NCBI GenBank assembly: GCA_027485675.1
Contig: JAIXQP010000007.1
Location: 248,001 to 312,000, forward strand
Length of the DNA: 64,000 nucleotides
Direction of reading: 5' to 3'
Source of the DNA: Terriglobales bacterium
Lineage (GTDB): Bacteria; Acidobacteriota; Terriglobia; Bryobacterales; Bryobacteraceae
In this document: in pieces, positions 32,966 through 41,336 of the stretch
Layout: every line of letters starts with the position of its first letter
How positions within the stretch are numbered: the first letter of the stretch is position 1
Position numbers and translations under genes: made by a program
Notes under the pieces: generated by a model
What the model was told of the DNA's origin: nothing
What the model saw: the letters and a program-made list of their open reading frames with translations, nothing else
Databases searched by the model: none

Positions 32966-33271
32966 TTGGATGAACACCAGTTTCAATTCGAATGGGATGA
33001 GGCGAAGGCTGCGGCCAATCTCCGCAAACACGGCGTCTCCTTCGAGTTGGCATCATCGATCTTTGGTGATCCTCGAATTCTCACCCTCGCCGACACAATG
33101 CACAGCGACTCTGAAGAACGCTGGTTCTCGATTGGATTGGCGAGCAATGGAGTACCGATGTCGATAGCCTACCTTTGGACCGAAGCTGGCGCCGGATTCA
33201 TCAAGATTCGACTGATAACCGCCCGCCGGGCGACTGCCAGCGAGATTCGCTACTACACCGAAAATCAATGA
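32966..33271 (+). CDS. brnT: BrnT-family toxin
   Basis: A 101-residue BrnT toxin: FEWDEAKAAANLRKHGVSFELA is the diagnostic N-terminus (W-D-x-x-K-A-x-x-N-x-x-K-H-G-V), and IRLITARRATASEIRYY the C-terminal block. BrnT has a RelE-like RNase fold. The start is TTG 32966; no ATG fits the frame. It overlaps brnA by 4 nt. Confidence 0.85.
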   Translation: MDEHQFQFEWDEAKAAANLRKHGVSFELASSIFGDPRILTLADTMHSDSEERWFSIGLASNGVPMSIAYLWTEAGAGFIKIRLITARRATASEIRYYTENQ

Positions 33272-33498
33272 AAAACCAACCTATTGACGAAGAAATGCCC
33301 GAAGAAATCGACTTCAGCAAAGCTAAACGAGGCCGTCATCATATTCCAGCGGAGTCAACGGTCTTCCTGCCGGCTTCGATCGAGAGGAGTGTATGGGAGT
33401 ATTTCTCAGAGAAGGCCGAACGCAAGGGCGTTGGCCTCTCGCAGCTTCTTACCGACGTTCTGAAGCGCGATATTGAAATCAACGAAGCGCTGAAATAG
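33268..33498 (+). CDS. brnA: BrnA-type antitoxin
   Basis: A 76-residue antitoxin following brnT (ATGA overlap). DEEMPEEIDFSKAKRGRHH is the acidic-then-basic front of BrnA/CopG proteins, and VWEYFSEKAERKGVGLSQLL the RHH helices. The toxin-first order is characteristic of brnTA. The module is intact. Confidence 0.8.
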   Translation: MKNQPIDEEMPEEIDFSKAKRGRHHIPAESTVFLPASIERSVWEYFSEKAERKGVGLSQLLTDVLKRDIEINEALK

Positions 33499-33834
33499 CG
33501 CGTCCGCTTCCCAGCGTCTTCACGGACAGAAGCCATTCCTGTGCTGGTCTTACCGGGTTGTAGCAAGCATAGCTCCTCCCTGACGGCATAGTATTTACCA
33601 ATTGTGTCCGGTTGGTCGGCGATTCGTCAATTGACGAATGGCGTCATCCATTGTCCAAACGGAAGAAGCTGCCTACTCGACTGCCCAGACGTTTCTGGCC
33701 AACTTCCTGTTAGTCCTCTAATTCCCAGTTCGGCGACCTCGGCGACACTTTGCGGCAGGATCTCCGATGGTAGAAAAACTTGTGCTTCCCGCCGATCGAT
33801 GGAACCCGGCGATTGCCCGCACCGGACGAGACTC
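33499..33834. other. intergenic stretch containing palindromic repeat copy 3
   Basis: About 335 bases without a supported gene, between brnTA and the convergent histidine kinase. The only structured feature is the perfect palindrome called separately. Confidence 0.5.
33615..33639. repeat. dispersed palindromic repeat, copy 3
   Basis: ATTCGTCAATTGACGAAT at 33622-33639 is a perfect 18-bp palindrome, preceded by GTCGGCG and followed by GGCGTCATC. It is the most regular of the three copies. Confidence 0.75.
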
Positions 33835-36318
33835 CTAATCGGTGGTCCCGACCGAGCGGTCGAGCACTTGACGCAGCGCCTCAAGCTGAACCGGCTTTGC
33901 GAGGTAGTCGGTCATGCCGGCGGCCAGACAGGCTTCGCGATCCTCAGCCAAAGCGCCAGCCGTCAAGGCAATGATGGGAAGTTTCTCTTCCTTCAATACT
34001 TCGCGAATCTTCTTCGTGGCGGTTAAGCCGTCCATCACGGGCATGCTGCTATCCATGAGGACCGCATCGAAAGCTCCTTGTTGAATCGCCTCCAGCGCCG
34101 AGAGACCATTGCTCACGACCTTGGCATCGTAGTTCAGGCGGCGCAATAGACTCACTGCCACTTTTTGATTCACCGCATTGTCATCGACGACCAGCACCCT
34201 TCCGCGCGGGACGCCTGTTCCATCCAAGGAAGTAGTCACCGGCGCCGTCCCAACGGGCCAGCTTGATGAGCCGAAGATGCGGCTGAAACATTCAGCGAAG
34301 ACGCTGCTGCGAACTGGCTTTCGAAGCACAGCGGCAAGAGCGGATTGCGTTGCCCGGTCCTGGTCGTGGGGCAGGGGCCGCTTTACCAGCAGCACCACCG
34401 GGAGGCTTTGACCAGACCGCGGCGGGAGTGAACAAGCGAACTGGATCGAATCCGGATCGGCGCACTCAGCCGCCAGAAGCAACGCGTCAAACGGCGGTTC
34501 CGCATCACGGAGCCGCGCGGCGAGCGCCTCGCGGCTGTTTACCCACTCCACGCGCAACCCGAGCCCGGCCAGAGAACGGGAGACGATTCGCCGATCGTCG
34601 TCCGACTCGTCGAATGCCAGGAAGCGCTTCCCGGCTAGTTCGAGGCTGCACACCCCTCCGGTTCCCTGGTCGGCTGACACGGAGCAAGGAAAGCGTAACG
34701 AAAACGTTGACCCGACGCCGAGCCGGCTGGAGACTGTGATGGCACCCCCCATCAGTTCAACCAGACTCTTGGAGATAGCCAGACCCAACCCGGTCCCGCC
34801 GAAGCGCCGTGTGGTGGACATGTCCGCCTGGACGAACGCATGAAACAGCTTGGCCTGTGTTTCGGCGCTGATGCCGATGCCGGTATCTTCCACCTCGATC
34901 ACCAGGGGCCGGTCGACGCCCGGTGCGTCCATGAACACGCGCAACGTGACGACACCTTCTTTGGTGAACTTGATGGCATTGCCCAATAGATTGAGCAAAA
35001 CCTGACGAAGACGGGCAGGATCGCCGAGGATCATCGGCGGAATATCGGGATCCACGTCGAGCAGTAGGGCTAGATTCTTGGCTGCTGCTCCGCCGTAGAC
35101 CAGCTCAATACAATGCTCGGCAAGCTGGCCCAGATCGAGGGGAATGCTTTCCACCTGGACCATCCCCGCTTCCAGTTTCGAGGAATCCAAGATGTCATTG
35201 ATCACGGTCAGGAGAGCATCGCCGGAAAACAGGATGGTTTCGACGTGGTCCCTTTGTTCCGGCGTCAAAACGGTGGCCTTCAGCAGATCCGCCACGCCGA
35301 TGATGCCATTCATCGGGGTGCGGATTTCATGGCTCATGTTGGAGAGGAACGTACTCTTGGCGCGGGTGGCAACTTCGGCGGCCTCCTTGGCTTTGAGCAA
35401 AGCGATCTGGTCTCGTTTGCGTTCCGTGATATCCCAATTGACGCCAATCATTCTGGTGGCGTGACCATTGACGTCCCGAAGAACCAAGGCATGAGCCTCG
35501 ATGTAGCGCAGTTCGCCATTGGGCCACAACACCCGAAATTCAATGTCAAAATCCTTAGTGCCCCTAAGTGCAGACTCGATCGCCGCTTCCCCCAGGGCCT
35601 GATCTTCAGGGTATAAACCCGCCCGCCATGCAGCGTAAGCGCCGCCGAAGTCCTCGGGGCGAATGCCATAGAGTTCGTACATTCGATCGTCCCAGGTCAG
35701 CTCGTTTGTTTCGACGTCCCAATCCCAGATTCCAATGCGAGCCGACTTCGTCGCCAGAAACAGACGCTCTCGACTTCTCTGTAGCGCATCATGCAGGAGC
35801 GTATACTCGGCAATCTCGGGCGAACGGTGGGACACGCCATCGGGTTTGCCGTTGGCGGCCCTGCCGGCGGACGCGGATTGCACCAACGCCGGATCGCTCG
35901 AATCGCGCGAACGCCCAGCCGCTTCCGAAGCCTTGAGCCGGAGACATGTCCTGACCGTGGCCAGCAGGTCCAGCCGGTCCACCGGCTGAGTCAGACACGC
36001 TGCCGCGCCCTCATGGAGGGCGGCGCTTCGTTCGGCATCCGTCCCGTAGTTGGCGGACAGGTGCACAACCGGAATGATAGAAGTGTGCGGGTTCGCCGTG
36101 ATCCGCCGGCGCACTTCAAAGCCGTTGAGGTCAGCCAGATTCACGTCCAGCAGCACCAATTCCGGGCCGTGCTGAACCAGCCGCAAGCCCTCTTGGCCGG
36201 TAGACGCCTCCAGCACCTGATAGCCCGCTTGCCGAAGAAAGAGAGCCGTGGCGCTTCGTTCCGGGTCCTCTCGACTGACCAGGAGGATCACCGGGTTACG
36301 GCTGTGCATTTCACTCAT
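33835..36318 (-). CDS. hybrid sensor histidine kinase
   Basis: An 827-residue cytoplasmic hybrid kinase. Order: receiver domain (residues 8-125, LVLLDVNLADLNGFE with the phosphoacceptor Asp), PAS domain (190-310, IGIWDWDVETNELTWDD), HisKA (325-395, SNMSHEIRTPMNGIIG), HATPase (440-555, NLLGNAIKFTKEG; DTGIGI; GGTGLGLAISK), a degenerate receiver segment, and a C-terminal receiver (700-820, VLVVDDNAVNQKVA; VLMDSSMPVMDG; Lys in DYLAKPVQ). There is no membrane segment, so the PAS domain or partner proteins sense a cytoplasmic signal. Confidence 0.92.
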   Translation of the reverse strand: MSEMHSRNPVILLVSREDPERSATALFLRQAGYQVLEASTGQEGLRLVQHGPELVLLDVNLADLNGFEVRRRITANPHTSIIPVVHLSANYGTDAERSAALHEGAAACLTQPVDRLDLLATVRTCLRLKASEAAGRSRDSSDPALVQSASAGRAANGKPDGVSHRSPEIAEYTLLHDALQRSRERLFLATKSARIGIWDWDVETNELTWDDRMYELYGIRPEDFGGAYAAWRAGLYPEDQALGEAAIESALRGTKDFDIEFRVLWPNGELRYIEAHALVLRDVNGHATRMIGVNWDITERKRDQIALLKAKEAAEVATRAKSTFLSNMSHEIRTPMNGIIGVADLLKATVLTPEQRDHVETILFSGDALLTVINDILDSSKLEAGMVQVESIPLDLGQLAEHCIELVYGGAAAKNLALLLDVDPDIPPMILGDPARLRQVLLNLLGNAIKFTKEGVVTLRVFMDAPGVDRPLVIEVEDTGIGISAETQAKLFHAFVQADMSTTRRFGGTGLGLAISKSLVELMGGAITVSSRLGVGSTFSLRFPCSVSADQGTGGVCSLELAGKRFLAFDESDDDRRIVSRSLAGLGLRVEWVNSREALAARLRDAEPPFDALLLAAECADPDSIQFACSLPPRSGQSLPVVLLVKRPLPHDQDRATQSALAAVLRKPVRSSVFAECFSRIFGSSSWPVGTAPVTTSLDGTGVPRGRVLVVDDNAVNQKVAVSLLRRLNYDAKVVSNGLSALEAIQQGAFDAVLMDSSMPVMDGLTATKKIREVLKEEKLPIIALTAGALAEDREACLAAGMTDYLAKPVQLEALRQVLDRSVGTTD

Positions 36319-36463
36319 CCCAGTGACGCTTATCGGCCGACTTCGCCCTCGTCTTGCCCAGAAAATTTGCTTTCGTTTCGGGTGCTTTGCAAAAGCTTGG
36401 CCGATGTTTCCACTATCCGCCTACACGGGTCCAGAAGAGCGGCTTGCTCCGGGGCGTTACCGC

Positions 36464-36581
36464 TGCTGGAAAGTGCTTCCAGACGATCGGCGCCGCGGCG
36501 CGGCTCCTCGAAAAATCGACGTATCGCTTGCTCAATGACAGCGTCGGCACCGGGGTAATGTCCGTCGGCGAGTTCCTGTTG
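36464..36581 (-). pseudogene. possible ParD-like antitoxin fragment
   Basis: A leftward stretch reads QQELADGHYPGADAVIEQAI followed by RRFFEEP, which resembles the second half of ParD proteins. There is no clear start nor a toxin partner. The rest of 36319-36699 shows no gene. Confidence 0.3.
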
Positions 36582-36699
36582 CGGTCGTCTGGTCCGGGGC
36601 GGAAGCCGGAACGGAACGTCTTCTCCTGGTTGCCGGGTGACGCCGCCCATGATGTCAGCAAAGAATCGGAGCGATCCTCAAGAGATCCGAGTGATTTCT

Positions 36700-36979
36700 A
36701 TGAATGTTCCCCTTGAAATACCCGGGTCGATGGCTTACGGCATCCGGTTGCGGCAGCCCGAGATCGAGAAGCGCCTCCGCACGGAACTGGCGGGTCGCTC
36801 CCGCTCCCTGTTCGCTGACTGGATTGGTGAGCGCGGGATCCCCCCGCGACTACTCGGCGCACGAAATCGGGCAAGGTAAGACTTCGCCACGTTCCAACCT
36901 CGCGGATCTTGAACGGCTCGAACTGCTGACATTCCGGGTGGGCGAGCTATGGATGCCGCGTGGCCGCCCCGCAAGATAG
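36700..36979 (+). pseudogene. UPF0175-type antitoxin, frameshifted and internally deleted
   Basis: The frame from ATG 36700 starts MNVPLEIPGSMAYGIRL then EIEKRLRTELA, the front of UPF0175. A stretch in the middle is missing. The end LIGERGIPxRDYSAHEI is recognisable only by changing frame near 36840. This looks like an old antitoxin gene damaged by a deletion and a shift. Confidence 0.55.
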
Positions 36980-36985
36980 GGGGCT

Positions 36986-37130
36986 GTTGTGCAACCGGTG
37001 GATCGCGGCCGATTCAAGGGCCGACGTTCTTTTCATCGATGAGATGGAAGGGCGGAGCCTCGCCGAACCAGCCGGGCGGAACGTATCCGCGACGCTTGCG
37101 GCGAAGGTTTTGCTGGCCGCGGGGGAGTAG
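36986..37130 (+). pseudogene. DUF3368 toxin fragment
   Basis: A 48-codon stretch ending at TAG 37128-37130 has ADVLFIDEMEGRSLAEPAGR and VSATLAAKVLLAAGE, which fits the C-terminal part of DUF3368, the usual PIN-like partner of UPF0175. The N-terminal part is gone. Order (UPF0175 then DUF3368) matches intact modules. Confidence 0.5.
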
Positions 37131-37262
37131 CTACACCGATGCTGAGGGTGGGGAATCGCCTTCGCTCCGGGTAACAGACTCGCGTTCCGCTCTCTTGTTT
37201 GGGTCTGTCACGGGCTGATGCTCCCTTGGTTGTGACGTTTGCTTTGAAGGACACGAGGCTTC

Positions 37263-37502
37263 GTGATTCGATTGGGGGACCTGGTGAGCGAGGCCAAATT
37301 CGATGCCGTTGTCTTTGGGCTTCTGAGCCGGATAGATGGCGATGCCCCGATTGGGGCGATCGCCGCCATGCTGGATAAGCGGGAGGGCAAGTTTTGGCGG
37401 CCGGTGTTGCAAGTAGTTAAGCAATCATGGGTACTCTGTCGAGTTCGGCATGATGGCGTTCGAACGCTTCGATTCTATAGCACGGGATCAGCGCGACACT
37501 GA
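37263..37502 (+). CDS. small unrecognised ORF
   Basis: A 79-residue GTG-start frame: IRLGDLVSEAKFDAVVFGLL and PIGAIAAMLDKREGKFW. Base use looks coding over the first 50 codons. It has no recognised family, and its 3' end runs into the next gene's possible leader. It may be a remnant. Confidence 0.3.
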   Translation: MIRLGDLVSEAKFDAVVFGLLSRIDGDAPIGAIAAMLDKREGKFWRPVLQVVKQSWVLCRVRHDGVRTLRFYSTGSARH

Positions 37503-37506
37503 TGCC

Positions 37507-37725
37507 GTGGCAAATCTCACACTGGCAATTGCGGATGATTTGTTGCGGGCGGCACGAAAACTGGCGGTTGATCGTGACACGACGGTGAACCAGATGGTTC
37601 GGGAGTATCTAGAAATGCAAGTCCGGCAAGCTTCCCGCCGTCAGGAGGCAAAGGCGAGACTTTTGGAGTTGCGTCTTCCTGGAAAAGCGGTGACCTGGCG
37701 CCGGGATGAGCTTTATGAGCGATAG
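37507..37725 (+). CDS. vapB: VapB-type antitoxin
   Basis: A 72-residue antitoxin from GTG 37507: VANLTLAIADDLLRAARKLA then TTVNQMVREYLEMQV, the RHH of PIN-partner antitoxins; the tail is RLPGKAVTWRRDELYER. An in-frame ATG at 37450 is an alternative start. It overlaps the following toxin by 11 nt. The frame is intact although the toxin is not. Confidence 0.75.
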   Translation: MANLTLAIADDLLRAARKLAVDRDTTVNQMVREYLEMQVRQASRRQEAKARLLELRLPGKAVTWRRDELYER

Positions 37726-38152
37726 GCCGTTGGTCTTTGCGGATACGAATTTCCTTGTTTACGCCCTGAGGGAATCCCCGGACCCTCGCAACGCCTAGGC
37801 CCGGGCGATCTTTCGAGACTTGATTGCCGAAGAACGGCTTTGTCTGAGCACGCAGATCCTGCAAGAGCTCTATGTTACTTTGACGAAGAAACTGGGCATT
37901 CGCACAGAGTTGGCGCTCGGGGTGTTGGCGGATTTATCGGAGTATCCCGTGTTTGTCATTGATCCGACGGCAATCCGGGAGGCCGGTCGCTTGGCGGGGG
38001 AGGCGCAGCTCTCTTTCTGGGATGCCTTGATGGTTGTCGCGGCTCGCCGGATGGCCGCGGAAGTGCTGCTGACGGAGGATTGGAACGCGGGCCAGCGGTT
38101 TGGGACGCTGCGGGTGGAGAATCCATTTCGTTTGCCGCAGCGGGAGCCTTAA
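37715..38152 (+). pseudogene. vapC: vapC with in-frame amber codon
   Basis: A PIN toxin gene of about 145 codons: FADTNFLVYALRESPDPRNA, then TAG at 37796-37798 (codon 28). The same frame continues with RAIFRDLIAEERLCLSTQ, ILQELYVTLTKKLG, LSFWDALMVVAARRM and LLTEDWNAGQRFG. Everything else, including the acidic residues, is preserved. A single substitution from CAG, AAG or GAG would explain it, and the damage may be recent. The gene overlaps the convergent esterase by 4 nt. Confidence 0.88.
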
Positions 38153-39159
38153 CGGGCCGCGAGCTTACCGGTGAAGAAGGGCATGACGTGCTTTTCGATG
38201 CGGCCGGCGACGCCGTTGATGTGATTGCCGGGGTAGGTGGCAAAGCTATGCTCGATCCCGTAATTGGTGAGCAGGCGGCTGTATTCCTTAGAGCCAGCCA
38301 ACAGCCCGTCGGCGTCACCGCAATCGAGGGCTATGCCTTTGAGTTGCTTCAGGTGAGGGACGTATTGATCGAACATCGCCACCGGGGCGTTCGCCGCCCA
38401 GCGGGCGAGAACGGAGGGCTGGGGTTCGCCATTCTTCGTGGGCAGATCGAGATAGAGAGGCGGATTCTTCGGGTTGGGGGCCCAGGCGGCGGAGCTGGCG
38501 AGTTGGGCCTTGGTGCCGAAGTCGGCGGCGGCGATTTCGGAGAGAGCGGTGATCTGCTCGGCGCGCGAGGGGCGGGCCGGACCGCCGCCGGGGGGCAGGA
38601 GGCAGCAGGAGCTCATGGCGTAGACGGCGGAGAAGACGTCGGGGAACTTCATGGCGATGCGGAGCGCGCCGTAGCCACCAAAGGAATGGCCGGCCAAGCC
38701 GCGGCTGTTGCGCGTGGGCAGGGTGCGATAGCGGGAGTCGATGTAGGCGACCAGTTCGCGGGCGATGTAGGTTTCCCAGTCGCCGGTGGTGACGGAGGAG
38801 GAGTAGCCGCTGCCGCCGAAGACGTTGAGGGCGTTGGGCATGACGACGATCATTTCGGCGGCTCCGGCGGCGGTGGCGCGGTCGAGGACCTGGGGCAGGT
38901 GGATCCAGTGTTTGCGGAGGCCGAACCACTGGTCGTCGCTGTCGGTGAAGCCGTGGAGCATATAGACGACGGGGTAGCGGCGTTGGGGATTTTTGGCGTA
39001 GCTGGGCGGCAGGTAGACGGAGACGTCGCGGGTGGGGGAGTCGCCGATGAGGTTGCCTTCGAGGCTGCGGCCATGGACGCGGAGGCGCTCGGTGGTGCCG
39101 GTGGGCGGGTCCGCGGCGAAGGCTAGAGAGGTGAGGAGCAGAGCGCAGAGTCGCAGCAT
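38149..39159 (-). CDS. secreted esterase, esterase-D type alpha/beta hydrolase
   Basis: A 336-residue protein with signal peptide (LRLCALLLTSLAFA). The core is a putative-esterase/feruloyl-esterase-like hydrolase: YPVVYMLHGFTDSDDQWF, nucleophile GLAGHSFGGYGAL (Ser), DCGDADGLLAGS (Asp region) and FATYPGNHIN (His). It probably hydrolyses ester bonds of plant or sugar esters in the periplasm. The start at 39159 gives the signal peptide at the N-terminus; an upstream ATG at 39210 was rejected. Confidence 0.88.
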   Translation of the reverse strand: MLRLCALLLTSLAFAADPPTGTTERLRVHGRSLEGNLIGDSPTRDVSVYLPPSYAKNPQRRYPVVYMLHGFTDSDDQWFGLRKHWIHLPQVLDRATAAGAAEMIVVMPNALNVFGGSGYSSSVTTGDWETYIARELVAYIDSRYRTLPTRNSRGLAGHSFGGYGALRIAMKFPDVFSAVYAMSSCCLLPPGGGPARPSRAEQITALSEIAAADFGTKAQLASSAAWAPNPKNPPLYLDLPTKNGEPQPSVLARWAANAPVAMFDQYVPHLKQLKGIALDCGDADGLLAGSKEYSRLLTNYGIEHSFATYPGNHINGVAGRIEKHVMPFFTGKLAAR

Positions 39160-39281
39160 GGGACGATGATACGTGATCGGGACGCAGTGGGGAACAATGG
39201 CGAAGCCCAACGCGACATTGGCGGCTATGGGTCTGCCATTTTCGGCGTTCCCGCCCAGGCCGGCGGCGGTACACTGGGGTC

Positions 39282-39475
39282 ATGCTGAGGGCACGATACG
39301 TGTACTGGCAGGACGGAGAGGAGTGGCTGGGATAATTTGAGGAGTTTCCAGAGTATCTGACCCAAGGGGTCAGTCTGCCTTATTTGCGGGAACAGTTGAA
39401 AGCTCTGCACGCTGACTTGATGAGTGGGGAGATTCCCTGCGTTCGTAGAGTGGGCGAACTTTCGCTCTCGGAGTG
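39282..39475 (+). pseudogene. hicB: hicB antitoxin with in-frame TAA
   Basis: The frame from ATG 39282 starts LRARYVYWQDGEEWLG, then TAA at 39333-39335. It continues in the same frame FEEFPEYLTQGVSLPYLREQL and GEIPCVRRVGELSL, the HicB partial-RNase-H pattern. The interrupted position is usually Tyr (TAC/TAT to TAA). Confidence 0.75.
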
Positions 39476-39640
39476 GAAAGAACCGATCCGATCCGCAAAT
39501 TGGAGGAGACCGGATGCCGGTTTCTCCGTCACGGCGGAAGGCACGATTGGTGATGGAGTCCGGCGACAGGGTTTGCGCGGCCGTTGCCCCGCCAACGCGA
39601 GATTAACTAGGCGCTCGGCCGTCACATTTTGAAGAAGCCC
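39473..39640 (+). pseudogene. hicA: hicA toxin with two in-frame stops
   Basis: From GTG 39473 the frame reads RTDPIRKLEETGCRFLRHGG followed by RHDW, the HicA double-stranded-RNA-binding-like fold with the His in LRHGG. It is then broken by TGA (39551-39553) and TAG (39608-39610), between which PRQREIN is still visible. A HILKK end follows. Both genes of this module are dead. Confidence 0.75.
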
Positions 39641-39928
39641 CAGTCCTATGGCCAGAAGAAATCCCATGCTGGTTTGCCTCCAAAGTTAGCCGCTTTCTGT
39701 CTGGATGAAGGGGCAGCGCCAGGAGCAGCAGCCGCCATTGGAGAGTGGGAAGAAGCCGGACCGCTTGTTGCGGGGCCCGGGGGGGATGGACGCCGGTACG
39801 GCTTTGGACTTGGCTGGTTGGTATTGCGAACGGCGGTACCAGCGCAGGATCCCGTTCGATTTCTTCCAGGCGGAGGCAACGTGTCTTCTCCAAAATGCTC
39901 GGTACAGAAATCCCGATATCCTAGTCTG
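39641..39928. other. intergenic stretch without a supported gene
   Basis: About 290 bases upstream of the membrane protein at 39929. Open frames here overlap in several phases and show no family resemblance. Confidence 0.4.
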
Positions 39929-40483
39929 ATGTCTTCGCTCGACGAGCTTCGTGCGCGATTTCTCGCTACCAGCACCCTTTCGATGCCCATCGCCGGCTGC
40001 CTGGTTTGGTCTGCCATCGGAGTTGCCGCTCTGTTTGTGCCGCCGCCGTGGGTCGGCTGGCTGGCGGTTTACTCGATGCCCATTATTCTGCCGCTGGCCT
40101 TCCTGATTGAGAAGCTGCGGGGACGCAACCCGTTCCAGAAGGAGGAGAATCCGATTGCTACCCTGTTCTTTCAGTCCATCATCGGGATTGGGTTGTTGTT
40201 CCCGCTGGTGATCAACGCCGCGGCGTCCGCGGGGGACCCGATGATCCTGGTGCTCGGCGTCGCGATCCTTTCCGGCGTCATCTGGATTCAATACGGATGG
40301 GGGGCGAATGACCCGGTGGGCCTGCATCACGCGATTGGGCGCGGAATTGGTTGCTATCTCGCTTACTGGTTGAGCCCGGCGCCGTTTCAAGCGACGGCGA
40401 TCTGCGCTGTCGTGTCGGCCGCCTATCTTTACACGCTGGTGGTGATGCGCAAGCCGGAGAGTATCGAGGCAGGGCAACGCTGA
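39929..40483 (+). CDS. DUF7010-like membrane protein
   Basis: A 184-residue protein with about six hydrophobic segments (residues 20-38, 42-60, 78-95, 100-118, 130-147, 150-168). The short loop HHAIGRGIG and the end YLYTLVVMRKPES are visible. It resembles a group of small membrane proteins labelled DUF7010. No biochemical role is known. Confidence 0.6.
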   Translation: MSSLDELRARFLATSTLSMPIAGCLVWSAIGVAALFVPPPWVGWLAVYSMPIILPLAFLIEKLRGRNPFQKEENPIATLFFQSIIGIGLLFPLVINAAASAGDPMILVLGVAILSGVIWIQYGWGANDPVGLHHAIGRGIGCYLAYWLSPAPFQATAICAVVSAAYLYTLVVMRKPESIEAGQR

Positions 40484-40895
40484 AGCCGGCTCCTGACGGG
40501 TGGCCTGGATAGCGCGTCGCCGAAAACGCTGATGCTGGTTGGTCCGGATCGCGTCGCGGAGGGCCGGGGCTGCCACGAGAATGGGCCAGTCCTTGTGGGG
40601 CCGTGGGCGGTGGGCCGCGATCGTACGGCGGATTTTCAGGCTGCGTAGAGGCCCAGTGGGACGATCGTGTCTTGCCGGGAGCAGGGCTCTGGCGGTATTC
40701 TCGCGCGGAGCGAGCGGCCGATCTCCTGGTACTCGTCTCCGCGTGACGGGGGATGGCTGCGGGATAGGGCGCCAAGCGGGGAAGAGCACGAGACTAGGGC
40801 GATCCTCGCGGATGGCCGGGCCGGTTCGGCAAAGCCCCCAGGGCGGTGAGTCAGAAAGAGCTTGCGCGCGGCAAGGTTCTTCTGTATGGTGTATG
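40484..40895. other. intergenic stretch without a supported gene
   Basis: About 410 bases between the membrane protein and the GntR operator. Long frames on both strands are GC-driven and lack domains. Confidence 0.45.
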
Positions 40896-40908
40896 TGTAC
40901 AGTGTACA
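40896..40908 (+). promoter_or_regulatory. candidate GntR/YtrA operator
   Basis: TGTACA-G-TGTACA (40896-40908) is a perfect palindrome ending 3 nt before the regulator's ATG. The position fits autoregulation by the YtrA-type GntR protein it precedes. Confidence 0.6.
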
Positions 40909-40911
40909 GTT

Positions 40912-41322
40912 ATGGCAAAGGGCCAATTCCGATTCCATATTGATCCAAAGTCGCCAGAGCCTGCGTACCGGCAGATCAGCGATCAGATTCGGCACTGGTT
41001 GGTCCAAGGCGAGTTGTGTCCTGGCGACGCGTTACCTTCGGTACGCCGGCTGGCGATCGAATTGATGGTTCACCACAATACGGTGGCCGAGGCGTACCGG
41101 ACCTTGGCGGAGGAGGGCTGGCTGGATCTTGCGCAGGGCAAGCCGGCAAAGGTACGGGAACGATCGGCGCAGTTGCCGGCAGGCTCGATGGCGCGCAAGG
41201 AGATCCACGAGAGTTTTGCGCGGCGGTTAGAGCGGCTCGTTTCTGAGATGCGGGCGAGCGGGATATCGGAAGCGTGGATTGCGACGGCACTCGCCGCGCA
41301 GCGTGGGAAGACGGAACGGTAA
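40912..41322 (+). CDS. GntR-family regulator, YtrA type
   Basis: A 136-residue short GntR protein: PAYRQISDQIRHWLVQGEL (first helices) and LPSVRRLAIELMVHHNTVAEAYRTL (helix-turn-helix). There is only a short helical C-terminal tail, as in the YtrA subgroup that controls membrane/ABC operons. The next gene, a DUF1648 membrane protein, starts 14 nt after the stop and is the likely target. Confidence 0.88.
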   Translation: MAKGQFRFHIDPKSPEPAYRQISDQIRHWLVQGELCPGDALPSVRRLAIELMVHHNTVAEAYRTLAEEGWLDLAQGKPAKVRERSAQLPAGSMARKEIHESFARRLERLVSEMRASGISEAWIATALAAQRGKTER

Positions 41323-41336
41323 GAGGGAGTGATGGG

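Noticed and set aside
28961-33639. Integron attC sites
   Set aside because: The dispersed palindromes lack the paired R/L boxes (GTTRRRY and RYYYAAC) and no integron integrase is present.
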